NCBI RefSeq assembly: GCF_033958435.1
Contig: NC_134142.1
Span: 97,969,001 to 98,033,000 of the forward strand
Reading direction: 5' to 3'
DNA length: 64,000 nt
Origin: Carettochelys insculpta
Taxonomy: Eukaryota; Chordata; Testudines; Carettochelyidae
Shown here piece by piece: positions 11,316 through 23,155 of the stretch (positions are counted from its first letter, which is position 1; every line of letters starts with the position of its first letter). The position numbers and the translations under genes are program-made. The notes beneath the pieces were generated by a model. That model worked only from the letters and a program-made list of their open reading frames with translations. It did not search any database and was not told the DNA's origin.

Positions 11316-14300
11316 CTGTAGGAGACTCTAACCAGAGCCTCTGTTTAAAAAAAAAATCCTTCAGACGAACAAAATGATCTTCCCCTCTATGGTTTCTGTG
11401 TCCTCCTTTCATTTGAAGCTTCAAAATGCTGGCTCACTTGCTTAGCAGTAAGTTTTAGAAAAGAGACTGTTGTAGACTGATTCCTTCCAATGTGACTTAC
11501 TCCACAGGGATTAATTAAAAAATAAAATGAAAAAAGAAGAGTCATTTGAGACATCGTGAATTTGCCTGGCATGGGTTTTAGACACAGTGAGAACCCAGAA
11601 ACGTCAATTATGTGAAGACAGTGGACATTGCAGTTTTACTTTGTTGTGTTTGATTCATCGCCTCCATATTCACTCATATATCAACTTATTGACATTTGTT
11701 AAGAACCCAAATCCAGCAAACCTTATTCAGGCAGGACTGCAACTGGTAAGCAAACTGTGGGAAAGCCTGAATTATAGGGCTCTACCTTTATTGCTGATTT
11801 ATTATTAATAATCTAATGAATCATTGGACACGATGAAAACTTTCCACAAAATGAATCTGGGGATTTCTGATGGTTTCACTGGACAGATTTCAGTAACCTT
11901 TCCTACTGTGTGAAAGTGTAATGTTCGAAAATTAAATAGCACTTTACAACTCTAAGTAACCATAAAATCTGTTTGTTTTCAGATGTTTTCCAACAACAAC
12001 TACACATTGTAACAAACTTATTCAAACATGTTATATAATGATCTGTTAATAAAGTGACACTAGTGCAGCCTGTAACATGGATGACCATGCGTTACTAAAG
12101 TATTTTCATTTACAAGTAATTTAATCAATAGTTGTAAAGCACACATAAATGAAAACACCATTGAAAGGGTGACTATAAGTGGACAGAGAGAGAAAAAATA
12201 TGGAGAGCTCGATTGTCCCTTTAAGCATGGCCTTGAGGAAGTGGTACTGACCCATAGGACCCAAGATTTCTATTCACTGAACACACACACACACCTGCTC
12301 CCTCTCCCCTACCCCTTGGACCCTCAGCTTTTGAGGCTATGGCAGGGGAGCAGGAAGTTAGGTGATGGTCTTACCTCTTTCTTACCTCTTGTGTGGAACT
12401 GCACACGGAGAGAACAGTCACTGGGTTGCTGATCAGTGGCTTGTGACTACAAACTGGCCTTTTGAAAGGAATTCAAGGGCATGAGTATTACACGTTAAGT
12501 TCAGTGACAGTCTCAGCCACAAGTTGCAATGGGAATATTCACTTACATAAATGCTGAGAAATATAGCCCTTAAGCCTTGAACAATAACAACAACAAAAAC
12601 CCTGAAATGCAATCATCTGACTTGTTCCTGCAATCTGGTATGAACACTCAGACTCACGTCTGCAATTGATTTGCAGCAACAAAACCCTTGGGTGTAAATT
12701 GCACCCAGAAAAGGGAGGCCAGTCTTTTAAAACAATATCCTAAAAATCTCCTTCATTTAAGAGTAATGAAGTTCAGAGTCAAGTGTATATTTCCAAGAAG
12801 AAATGATCAGGATGACAGCTTGTGAATTTGGTGTGACAGCTCACTACGCTCAACAAAAATCATCATGAAGGACTATTACTACTAATGAAACTACATATTA
12901 AAACAAGATTTACACAGATGTCTTGCAATTTTTCAGTGAATCTACAAGAAAAAGAAACAGACTTTGTGGGTGGCTAATGAAACCAAAAATCGTTTTATGA
13001 CGCCTCCAAGGGAGCAGGAGTTCAGAGCTAACTACTCATTCTGGCGATATGAAGTACCATAAATAATAAACAATGCTGTGAAATTATAGACCATTGTCTA
13101 TCCCCCCAAACAAAAATCCCCACCCCACCCTTTCTAAATCAAACACAGCATTCTAGCTTACCAAGATGCAGCTTTTGTGTGGACAGACACCAGAGCCATT
13201 TATTTTAGTGGTTTGTGAATTGCAAAGCCCACTTGGAATACCGAATAAATAATCAACACCACCCAATAGATCATGGATTTATTATTTTGCCTTAGTAGAA
13301 GATGAGACGACTAAGGACCAGAGGATGAAATTCTGGTTCAAATAACAATAAACATATAGCTGACTTCAACAAGGGCAGGATTTTGCTCAGAGGGTTTAGA
13401 TGCCTTGTCAATATTACAGCATTAGTTTGGGACATCAGCTGAAATACAATATAGGTTCCTGATTTCCAGCCCTATGTCTTAAGTATGATTAGCCTTCTTC
13501 CCCTATAAATCTGCAGCAAGGTTACACATACATTTTGTCTATAAATTGTAACTGTACCTTACAACTGTAAATCCAACATTTTCAAATTTGGTTGCCCAAA
13601 ATTAAGTTTCCAAATACACATTTAAGACACCTAAATAAAATCAACCTCATTTCCAGATGGCTTGAGTATTCACAATCCCCGTGAAGTACTTGGAAAATTT
13701 GGTTATTTAGGTACATATCTAAATACAGATGTAGAGGCTTAGCTTCAGGCATCCACTTTTGATCATTTTGGCTTCCAGTATAATTTCTCCACCCACTATC
13801 TTCTTGTCATAAAAATAAAACTGTTTGTACTGTAGAACACTGAGTGCTGTACCACATGCTAGCAAAAGTAGGAACATGCATACAAATTAGAGACAACCAG
13901 TGTGCAAAGGTAGCAAATACTAGTGAAGTAACTGATTTACAACCAAACAATTCTTTCTACTGTTAACAGCTTTTCAAATCTACCTCAGAAGAACAAAACA
14001 AAAACAAAAACAGAAAAACAGGCCTGGAAATGATCTAAGAATAAGAGCCCTTATTGGAAGTTGGGACTTTCCCTACCATAATATATGAACGTCTTCAAAT
14101 TTAAATCAATAGCAACCACTATCAATATGTAGGGTCTATCCCTTGCCAATCTTGTGAACAGCCAACAAGTCAATAAGGTACCACCTCACAGAGACTCCTG
14201 CAGAGCTATAAGTATACCAAGAAAAAGCTTTAAAACTGAGGATCTCTAGAGCAAGAAAGGGATGTGTGTGATGTAGCGGGAATGTGGCAGCTGATGAGGT

Positions 14301-14619
14301 AAAGAGGTTTCCCCTGTGTAGCTACCACCAGACTAAACAAATGGCACAGCATATTGGCATTGTCACCATCTTTCAATATGTATGGCACTTGTTGCGGTCT
14401 ACGAAAACATCAGCTGCTGAGTTTCACCTGAAACACACATGCGTTTGGAATAATGCCCAGGATAGGCTGGGGCTGTTACAGGCAGGAAAGAAGGGATGGT
14501 CAGTGCCCCAAGGAGTTTGCAGTTGGACAGAATAACATACATTCGTATGACAGAGAAAATGAACAACAAAAGAGTTACGAAGGGTCCTGTGGCACCTTAT
14601 AGACTAACAGAAAAGTTTA

Positions 14620-14655
14620 GAGCATGAGCTTTCGTGAGTTAACTCACTTCTTCAG
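14620..14655 (-). ncRNA. hammerhead-ribozyme-like core (minus arm)
   Basis: This is the exact mirror of the plus-strand core at 14662-14697, produced by the perfect palindrome. The same parts are present: CTGAAGA, a GTGAG-TTAA-CTCAC stem II, GAAA, a GC-TCAT-GC stem III and the TC cleavage dinucleotide. In a full-length transcript the two arms could also pair with each other, which would compete with ribozyme folding. Confidence 0.5.
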
Positions 14656-14661
14656 ATGCAT

Positions 14662-14697
14662 CTGAAGAAGTGAGTTAACTCACGAAAGCTCATGCTC
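14662..14697 (+). ncRNA. hammerhead-ribozyme-like core (plus arm)
   Basis: The order of parts fits the hammerhead core: CTGAAGA (14662-14668, consensus CUGANGA), stem II GTGAG/CTCAC with a TTAA loop (14670-14683), GAAA (14684-14687), a two-pair stem III GC-TCAT-GC (14688-14695), then TC with predicted cleavage after C14697. There is one extra A (14669) before stem II; a similar extra A is known from a viroid hammerhead. The two-pair stem III is the short form described in Penelope-like elements. No strong stem I is obvious, so activity would probably need a dimer. No cleavage data exist here. Confidence 0.5.
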
Positions 14698-15785
14698 TAA
14701 ACTTTTCTGTTAGTCTATAAGGTGCCACAGGACCCTTCGTTGCTCTACAGATCCAGACTAACACGACTACCCCTCTGATACTTGACAACAAAACAGTTAT
14801 GTCTTTAGACTAGTCAAACCGTGTAATAAGTGGAATAAGTCATGGAGGCAACCTGAGGGATAGATAAATATGGACTATGGATATAATTTTGACAGAGCGA
14901 AAGGGAGAAGAATAGTATAAAGACTGCACGAAAATCTTAGTTTTTGCACATAAAAATGTGCAAAATGTAAACTTAGCTTTGTGGAATGAACTGGAGATGG
15001 AATAAGAATGTTTTGTACAGTAAAATCCTTGATCAGTAACGATTCCCCACTGTTCTTAGGGCTGCAGAAAATGCGAGTAAGCAGTACAGTCTTAGTTGCT
15101 GACTAATTGGTGAAGTGATCATGGTTTGATATTGTGAATATCTGTTTCTCAATAATGTTCAGCCTGAACTTCATAACTATTTGATGTACAGAAAACTGAA
15201 ATAGAAGGACTGTTATCATTTCTATGATTAATGCCAAAATTCAGGGGTTTATGACTCAACTTTCCAGCCTGAATTACTGGCTAGAAACAAATTGCTACTA
15301 GAGTTAATTTGCATTGTTTTTCCCCTCCCAGGATGAGTCAGAAGCTCCCAAATTTATGTTCACTTTTGTTTTAGAATGATATAAATTTGAACACAAAACT
15401 CCAGAATGTTGCACATTACTATTCATACATACCATATGAAATAACATAGGCAAGCATTTTTGAAAATGTTCAGGCTATGATTATGTGATTGTTTCTGGAT
15501 AATCTAATATATTTCTGGATTTTGTGTTAAAAGTAAAACCATACTCCTTTCTAACCTTTCTGCAATCATTATTTGTCAAGAATATTCCAAGATGGAAGTG
15601 TTGCTATCTGGAAATTATTATAGCATATTGCTCAGTCAATATCTGTATTCCCACTGACTTGTCTTTTGAGAGATGACTGGAACGGAATCCTTTCCCTAAA
15701 ATCAAGAAATGACAGAACCACTTTAAGTGCCGCTTTAAAAAAAATAATAGGAAGAATCTTGGGTAGGCTGACTATAGTTAGTGTA

Positions 15786-16087
15786 CAGGTTGAACCTCTA
15801 AAATGCAGAACTCTCTCATCTAGCAAAATCCATAACCTGTTACGATTTAAGTTAGCAGTTACTTATCATGGCTGTGGCCAAGTTTCCCGTGGTCCCATAA
15901 AGTTTGTTTACAGCCAACAGTTTTGGACCTCAGTATTCTGTGCTGTTATTTAGCTGTAATATACCCTACATGTCTTCTAAGAGTCCAGTAAGCAGAGGAA
16001 GTGTTGGTAATGCTGCTAGACACTACTGACCTCCATAGTCCAGCACCCATCAGTCCTGAGAGTGCCAGATTAGAGAGGTTCAATCTG
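15786..16087. mobile_element. Tigger/mariner-like MITE, copy 1, TSD TA
   Basis: The element starts CAGGTTGAACCTCTAAAATG and ends TTAGAGAGGTTCAATCTG, and is flanked by TA on both sides. The termini resemble those of Tigger (pogo group) elements. The interior block with CCATAAAGTTTGTTTACAGCC and TGTGCTGTTATTTAGCTGTA recurs at 31733-32058 and 36774-37095, so this is one repeat family with three copies. Confidence 0.8.
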
Positions 16088-17675
16088 TAGTCTGAAAAGG
16101 ATTAAGTGAAGTTCATATAATCCATGAACATATGATTGTCTTTCTTAATAAAGTAGCATTTTGACTATTAATGTAGCACCTTTATACAAGAAATCTTTTC
16201 ATAAAGAGCGTTCCTTCTGCCGCCCCCAACTCAGTACCACAGATCACTCAATTTAGAAAAATGTGCGCGTGTGTGTGTGAGGATGCGTAGGATTAATAGA
16301 AGGCCTATCACATAAATGTATTATGGCAGGAGCCAGCAAACCCAGGAGAACACCAGGAAATAACAGGTAGTGAAGTGCCTCCCTCAGAATATTGGCCTTG
16401 CCCGGAGTTATTTGCTCTTGAGATCTGACACAACCAAATCCCGAAGTGCTATGGCTCCTGGAAAAATATTTCCCAATATTGTGATATCCTTCACCATTCA
16501 TTCACTAGTAAAATTCCTTAGCAAGGAATTTTCCTAAATATTTACTGAGCTATTTATTTAACAAAACCTCAAAGTGACTGTGAGCTGTGCAACTATGAAG
16601 TGTATGCATTTACGAGATCAGGAAATCCATTTTAGATTCATTATTCCGCCCTTCCCTACCTCTCTTGTTGGACCATTAATATTTTGAGTTTTCTTTGTTC
16701 AGATTACATTAGCCTGCTATTGGTTTTCTGTCAAGATGTTCTACTCTCTTGTGAACCCCCTTTCAGATCATAATGCCCTCCAGTATGGTTATTTTATGTA
16801 CTGATGCACTTTTACAGACACATCCTTCCCTTCTGATGTTCACTCTTGGCTCTCAAATGTATTGATAGCTGAAGGAATATGAATCAAATGTCCTATGTGA
16901 GGAGGGTAATAAAGTAGTGTGAACTAACAAAAGAATACCCAGGATCAGGGTCATTCTTAGTGATATGTAGCATGCACAGCTACGTAGGACTGCCAAAAAT
17001 TTGGGGCACCACTGGGACAGCAGGTAAGAGGTGGTCAGCCTCCACACACCCAGCCTGCATTGCATAGTCTTAGGCAGAAGCCATAATCAGAGAGCTGAAT
17101 GCTCTGGTACAGCAACACATTCTGCATAAGGGAAAGGGTACAGGGGTCTATGTGGGGAACTGTCTCTCTCGGCTACCATGAGGTGGGTCGATATGCAGAC
17201 AATTACATTTTACAATACTTTTGAAAGCCCCTTAAATACAACATGATTATAATATATTTTTATGAAGTATACTCTGAAATATAATACAACACTTAAGGTT
17301 TGCCATAAACGTAGCTCCTCTTTCAAGAAAGCACAGTTACACATCCAGACTACCAGTTAAACCTTTTCATGCTCGGTAAGTTTTTTATTCAGAAGTTTTA
17401 TACACTTTTTAAACATTCAAAATTGAGCAGGGTTGACACACTGAGTTTCTTACAGCTATCCTATTCTACTACAGCTATTGATCTTCGCCTCCTTTTCATG
17501 ATTCAAATATTATTCATTTTGATCAGCTTCTTCCATTCATTTTGCTCAAATATTCTTGGACTTTGGCAGAAGTTTAGTTCCTTATGAAAACTCACTCACT
17601 GCTGAATGTTTGTCCCATTTCATTTTAATTTGCTCTATTTTATTCTTATTATGTATGCTTATCTGGCATCAACAA

Positions 17676-17740
17676 AGATTGATCCTGCTTGAGGCAGGGG
17701 GATGGATTTGCTGACCTCCTAAGGTCCCTGATTCTATGAG
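17676..17740 (+). mobile_element. CR1 LINE 3' terminus
   Basis: The stretch GATCCTGCTTGAGGCAGGGG, then CTGACCTCCTAAGGTCCCTG and GATTCTATGA matches the conserved CR1 3' end and its octamer tail. Only the last 65 bases or so of the element are recognisable. Confidence 0.8.
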
Positions 17741-18409
17741 CAAGAAGAGTTTCAGCTTCTAAAATACTGGACTATTAGATGAATACTCAATAGTATTTTC
17801 TTTATTGTGTTTCTAAGAAATGTAAGACTTCTCCGCAACAAAAGAAAAAAAAAGGGAAAAGATTTTTTTAAAATAAATATTAGTTTAGATATAGAAATGA
17901 AACGTGTCCATGGAAATGCCACATCATAGGAAACTATGTACAGGTTGAAGACTGACAAATTTGGTTGGGAGACGTGTACAGCTAAAATCAGTGATGGCTT
18001 CTCCAGGTGACTGCAGCTCTTAGAAAGAGGTGTGAGGTAAAAGATCTGAATCCTGAGCATGGCTCTAGAAGAGTACCTGGACTCCATTCAGAATTTTTAG
18101 GCTTAAAAAAATCCAGTGATTTACTGCCTAGATCTCTTCCTGACAGCACTTGCATGAGTTGAAAAGTTGGGATACGCAACTGGAGTTGTAACATGTGTCC
18201 ATGATTTATGGAGCTGACTTATTTTTGGGAATCTCTGTTTTTGGGTGCTTATCTTCAGAAACTTAAATGAAACCTTGTTTGCCCAAAGGGCTGAGCACCC
18301 ATGCTCTGACAGTTTGGCCTCTTTTAACTATCTCATCTGGGGACTATAACGGGATGAAGTCAACCACCCTGGCACTTCCAGCTGGTAGATGAGGGAACTA
18401 GCTCGTTCT

Positions 18410-18921
18410 TCAGCCTGATGTTTCTCTCTGGCCAGTGTGTTTTCTGCCACTGCTCCCTGCTTTACCTCATACTCAGGTCAGGACCTGTTTTGCTCCCAGG
18501 ATTTCTGGGTCCTCTTCAGGACACTGGCCTCCATCAGTGGTCACTAAATTTCCCCTGTAATCACCTTGCACCTTCTGGACCTCCGCTTCACTGCCCACAG
18601 TCTGGAAGGAGTCAAGCTGTAACCTTCCCTAACCTCCCTTCAGCCTGCCTAGCGCTGCCATATATAAGGTGCCGGCTCTCTCTGGGAGCTGGTCCTGCAC
18701 TTTCCCTGGTCAGGATCTAACTGACTCTATTTGGTTCAAACAGCTCCTAATATAGAGGGCTGTTGCAGCAAGCTGCCCTCCGATTGGCTCCATCCATTGG
18801 TTGGGGGCATGGCACAGACTCATTCTCACCTGCTTTAATCCCTTCCTTACAGTGAAAGCACTCACCTCACTACAGGGACCCTAAACACAACGTCCACAAA
18901 CGTAGTTACTTTTGAAAACAT
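18410..18921. repeat. GC-rich repeat-like stretch, unclassified
   Basis: This GC-rich stretch contains TATATAAGG near 18660 and CCGATTGG and CCATTGG (CCAAT-box type) near 18780-18800. The mixture looks like an old LTR, but no TG...CA ends or target duplication could be defined. It runs into an (AAAAC)n array, which might be the tail of an unrelated retroposon. Confidence 0.3.
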
Positions 18922-18955
18922 AACAAAACAAAACAAAACAAAACAAAACAAAACA
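18922..18955. repeat. (AAAAC)n microsatellite, about 7 units
   Basis: Uninterrupted AAAAC pentamers. Confidence 0.9.
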
Positions 18956-21173
18956 CAGTCCTCTAACTTTGCAACCTGAATCTCTCGGATCAAATATTTT
19001 TAAACTTAGCTTTTATTGAATATGAAAGTGAATACAATCACTACAATATCCCATCATTACATTCCAATTATTTTATTTTATGCTACCCCTAAATATGCTA
19101 CCGAATAGCATATTGAAAACAAAATTACTTTGTAGCAATTGCACAGGGGAAATGGTGGTTTTCTCAGCAGACAGCCATGGCTTTTAGTGCCTGTGAAGGT
19201 CATATATGCAATACTCATTTATTCTTATCCTGCATTGACAGTGCATTCCCTTGACAGATGCCTTAGAGGAACTTTCAGTATTCTTGATGTGAACAAAAAT
19301 ATATTACACAAACCACCATATGCCAACACAATACACATCTTTCAATAAGTCATTGTGAAGCATAATGTCACAGACCTAACAGTTAGCATCACCATATTTC
19401 ATAATGACAGAAGAGATACTGATCTTGGAACAAATCATTTCTTTTTAGTACATAGACAATTATGCTGATGTATGTTTAATCTTCATTGTTATTGTGGACA
19501 AGAGTCCTTACTCAATCTCTCTCTTCATCACCCCCTTTGTAAGACAAAAGGCCAAGGTCTTGCCTCTAAAATGACTGCAGTTTCCACTGAAATGGATACA
19601 GAATTCATGTGCATATCTGAAAATAGAAGCTGATCAAAATAGTAACACAAACAAACACGAGAAAAGATAGGAATTGATGACTCCAGTTTTTAATCTCACC
19701 AGTTTATGTGAACAGCATCTCATAATGTGTAGGGTATCACAGCAGGAAGAGTTTACAGACCGTACAAACTGCTGACCATCTGTGGTGCAGTATCCTGAAG
19801 AACTCTGGTGATGACAATAGTGTGATCTACAGCATAAGCTTTTTTCAGTAACTACAAGATTCTTTTCCTAGCACATACACAATGCTCATTTCACAAGTTG
19901 CCAAAAGCATGATGGGACTTAGGTTTCTGTAATGGCATGATGCTGACAATACCTGGTGTGAACATGTAGAATGAAGTACCTGTGGTTCAGCCCCACTAGA
20001 TGCTGGTTTGTGGAACTTATTTGTGTTTGCTTAAAATAAAGCCGTCTTAATTTGGTTTGTGACCTGATTATGTATTAAGATAAACCAAATTAAGGGCACC
20101 ATATCCTGAGGGTATACACAGAGAGATTTAATGCAGTTTGACTAGTCCACATTTAATCTGAATTAACTGAAGTGTGAGTTTCCTTTGCTGAGTGTCCCCA
20201 TGTAGAAAAGCCTTAAGAGAAATTCAATTTGCTAAACAGGATGAAATTAGTGTTTTTATTCTGCTTGTATTCTTGATTATAGTAGATTTTTCCAGTGCAT
20301 TTGTGGTGCCTTTGTGTGTTGCAGTTATTTGGAATAATCTTGCCTTCCATTATTTATGGTGTCCTGCAACTGATATTTGGAGTAGTTTTTTTTTCCTTAA
20401 TTTTCTAGATCATTTTTTACTTTCTGCACTAAGCTTGTGAACACATCAACTACTGAGACAGACACAACTGACTTTACTTCTATTTTATACATTGTGGCTC
20501 ATATATTTTCAATCTTTTATATTATCCAAGTTTTCAAATGTTTAGAAGACCACCAGTGCTTGTTTTTGTGGGTTACTAAAACACAATCTTAGTCCTTTGA
20601 ATATAATTATAGTTACAGTGTACTTAAGCCCCTATTTATATAGGGCCCTCCTGTCAATGTTCCTGTAGGTCATGCTCATCATAACATAGAAGTCTTTTAC
20701 TTTGTTTTCTGTGGAGATGCCTGAATCAAAGGCCTTGACACTCAAAGGCTGGCAAAAACTAAAAGTTGCCAGTGAGTGCTCAAACTGGCTCAGTCTGTTG
20801 ACAGATCATGTCCACATTGGGGGCACCATCATCAGCAATGAGAACAATGCACTGTGGGTGTGTATCCCACAGTGTAGTGTCGTGATAAATCCCTGCACAC
20901 CTTGGGATTCCCTCCAAATTCTCCCACAGCCTCCTGAGCTACTGGGAGGAGCATCAAGAGAAGCCCTGTGAGCGTTCCCCACTGAGGAATGCCAAAGCAG
21001 CGAAGTAGTCTATCCTACATCACCTGAGAAGAAAGAGCAAAAGGGAGTGCACACTCATTTGTGAGATATGTCCCAGAGCTTTGCAAGAGGAAGGGTGCAT
21101 GCCTGCTGGAGAGCAGAGCTGAAAACACTGAAATCAGTCCTGTCAACAAAACAAAGAGTGGCCTTTACTCTGG

Positions 21174-21241
21174 GGTTGTGTCTACACTACGGAGTTTTGT
21201 TGACAGAAGGGGTCTTCTATTGACATAACTCAGGGAGCGTC

Positions 21242-21272
<31 letters not shown>

Positions 21273-21607
21273 GGTGCTCTGTCAACAGAGTCCCAACAGA
21301 ACTTTGCATTTGTCTTCACGGCGTTAGTCTTCAAAAATTTGAAGACTAACACTCTGTCAAAAGAAGTGAAGTGCAGACACTTCTGTCAACAGAAAGGGCT
21401 TCCAGTTCACCGGGCAGCCCTGGTTGCAGTTTCCAGTCAGCCGTTCTGTCAACAGAAGGTCGGGCAGTCTGGCTGCTCTCTGTCGACAGAGCAGATTGCT
21501 CTGTTAATTTGCTTTTGTGTATAGATGTACTCTGTAGACAATTTCCAATGACATGATTCTGTCAACAGATGTTACTGTCAACAGACGATTCTCATGTAGA
21601 TGCAGCC
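21174..21607. mobile_element. MITE, TTGACAGA-rich, TSD TGG
   Basis: The 434-bp element starts GGTTGTGTCTACACTAC and ends CATGTAGATGCAGCC, and TGG is duplicated exactly on both sides. The interior is dominated by repeated TCTGTCAACAGA and TTGACAGA motifs that make it a loose foldback. An (AC)14 microsatellite sits in the left third. Overlapping 61-codon frames are by-products of the repeat. Confidence 0.82.
21245..21272. repeat. (AC)14 microsatellite
   Basis: Fourteen perfect AC units inside the MITE at 21174-21607. Confidence 0.95.
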
Positions 21608-22032
21608 TGGCTCTCTATTGACAGTAAAGGGGGAGGGAAAGAAAAAAAATGTCCTCTCCTGGAGTGGAAGTTTTTTGTCACCAAAGTTGTGTTTTTACTG
21701 ACAAAATTTGCATAGTTGTATGTATAATCTCATTCTTTTTGGCACGAAAACTTAGCCGTGGAGACAAAGAAATATTTTGAGATGTTCTTGCATTCCATCT
21801 TTTGCAGATTTTATGCTCTGAAACCTCAAGAGTGCTTCTGACCTTAATTTTATTGCTCACTTGTGCTTTTATTGTTTGCTATCATAGTGTTGCCCTTAAT
21901 TCTACAGAGAACACTATTTTTAAATCCAGCTGTAACAAAACGATACCCTTTAAAGTAAATCTATAATATTTTTCAGAATTTAAGCACATTTTTACAATTC
22001 ATATAATGTAATAAACTCCTCAGCCCAATTAC

Positions 22033-22169
22033 CTTCAAAGATGACTTAGTCCGAGGTTCTGTTTTCTGTCTAGTAAGCGTGTTTTGAATAAGCAGTGATT
22101 GATCTGTGCGAGAATCATAATTCCCATGTTCTGAATCATCTGTATAAGTATCTTTGTCTTTTCCTATAT
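22033..22169 (-). CDS. ANO3: anoctamin-3, exon 4
   Basis: The 137-base exon completes a codon split after the upstream exon (G+AT, Asp) and then reads 45 whole codons to a phase-0 GTAATT donor; the acceptor is TTCCCTCAG. It encodes the acidic, hydrophilic linker GKDKDTYTDDSEHGNYDSR followed by a Lys/Arg/Thr-rich tail. The GKDKD...TD(D/E)SEH...YD core is specific to the ANO3 N-terminus. By memory of the human protein, the second half of this exon is several residues longer here and diverges freely, as expected for a disordered cytosolic segment. The exon lies immediately before the dimerisation domain exon. The frame is intact. There is no internal ATG that would suggest a separate start. Confidence 0.94.
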
Positions 22170-22569
22170 CTGAGGGAAAACAAAGCAAAACAGATGGGTT
22201 CATCTGAGATTATAATACTTTTTGTGCAATTATATCTATAGTTTAGAAAAGAACGCTCCCTTTAAGCACCCACATTTGAGGTTTATAATATTCCCCATGT
22301 CCTAATAGACATTTGACCTGAAATTTTATTATGCTTGGTCTCCATTTAGATGTGAAGGCTTTTTTTTGAGGGGGGGGGAAAGGGGGGTGGTATTAGAATT
22401 TACATAAAATCTGTTCTGCAGCATTGTAGTTATCCAAGTGAAAAAGCATCACATTTTCAGCCACTAGAGAAAAACACATTTAGGCTCTTGTGTTTTTATA
22501 TAACCTTATAATACTTTGGACTTTACACTTCCAGTTTGGTGTACAGCCCACTGACAATGTGGCCTCATG

Positions 22570-22705
22570 AAAGCAGAAGACCTGGATTCTATTCCCAATT
22601 CTGTCATAGGCCTGCTGTGTGACATTGGGCAACAACACATAACAACATTCGGGAAGCCTCTTTCCATTATCTGTAAAAGGAGCATAATGAGTTACTTCCC
22701 TTAAT
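22570..22705 (+). mobile_element. MIR SINE
   Basis: The order CCTGGATTCTATTCCCAATT, then CTGTCATAGGCCTGCTGTGT, GACATTGGGCAA and CATTATCTGTAAAAGGAGCA matches the conserved core of MIR elements (tRNA-derived, ancient amniote SINE). The copy is old and has small indels. Confidence 0.85.
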
Positions 22706-22974
22706 TTAATTTTAGGCATTATGTAGATCCTTCAGATAGGGCCAATGGAAGCTGAAGATATTTAGCTTGTTGCAGGAGGTACATAGCACTTCACAGACCT
22801 GTCTTGAAGTGTACAGCAATTGTGGTTAGCCAGTACTCAAATATCTTCATAAAACTAAGACAACTTTGGACAACTGAGGGCCTACTACCCAGTGTAACAT
22901 GCCTTCCTCCCTTACAGGTTACCTGCTACCTAGTACTGCCACAAGTGACTTTCTAGAAAAATTCAATGAGATAT

Positions 22975-23155
22975 AGGAGTCAGAGTTGGAGTTCTAATAT
23001 TTCCTGATTTGCTGGGTGGCCTTGCAAGATGCACTTCTGCCTCATCCCATGCAATCGTTCCACTAGGGAACACAATTATCGTATGGAACTAACAGAGGCA
23101 TTGCACAGGTTAATGTAAAGCACTATGTAAACATTGAGATTGACTGAGATTTGTA
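22975..23155 (+). mobile_element. MIR-like SINE, diverged
   Basis: The segment has GGAGTCAGAGTTGGAGTTCT, a GCTGGGTGGCCTTGCAAG block and, near its 3' end, AATGTAAAGCACTATGTAAA, in the order seen in MIR. It is more diverged than the copy at 22570. Confidence 0.55.

Larger units (their letters stand above)
14577..14785 (+). mobile_element. Penelope-like foldback with perfect 82-bp arms
   Basis: Bases 14577-14658 and 14659-14740 are exact reverse complements with no spacer, joined at TGCA. Each arm contains the repeat motif TTAGTCTATAAGGTGCCACA, also found at 52804-53605. On the right only, a tail with CCAGACTAACACGACTACCC follows, to about 14785. A similar tail (AGACTAACATGGCTA) ends the other copies at 29357, 45770 and 53605, so the element is oriented. 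I infer a Penelope-like terminal repeat because the arms carry a hammerhead-like core and a Penelope endonuclease remnant is also present in the window. Confidence 0.7.
3078..22032 (-). other. ANO3: ANO3 intron 4 (18,955 bp)
   Basis: The intron lies between two in-phase exons (phase 0). Besides the elements listed separately, 8624-9080 contains MITE-like scraps, and 6770-7180 plus 7472-7740 are GC-richer stretches with an AATAAA near 7053 that may be an old LTR, without definable ends. Segments 3078-3840, 5800-6700, 11316-14570, 16090-17670 and 18960-21170 show no gene or firm repeat, apart from a 14-bp-arm hairpin (CTTAATTTGGTTT with its complement) at about 20048-20097. Confidence 0.85.
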
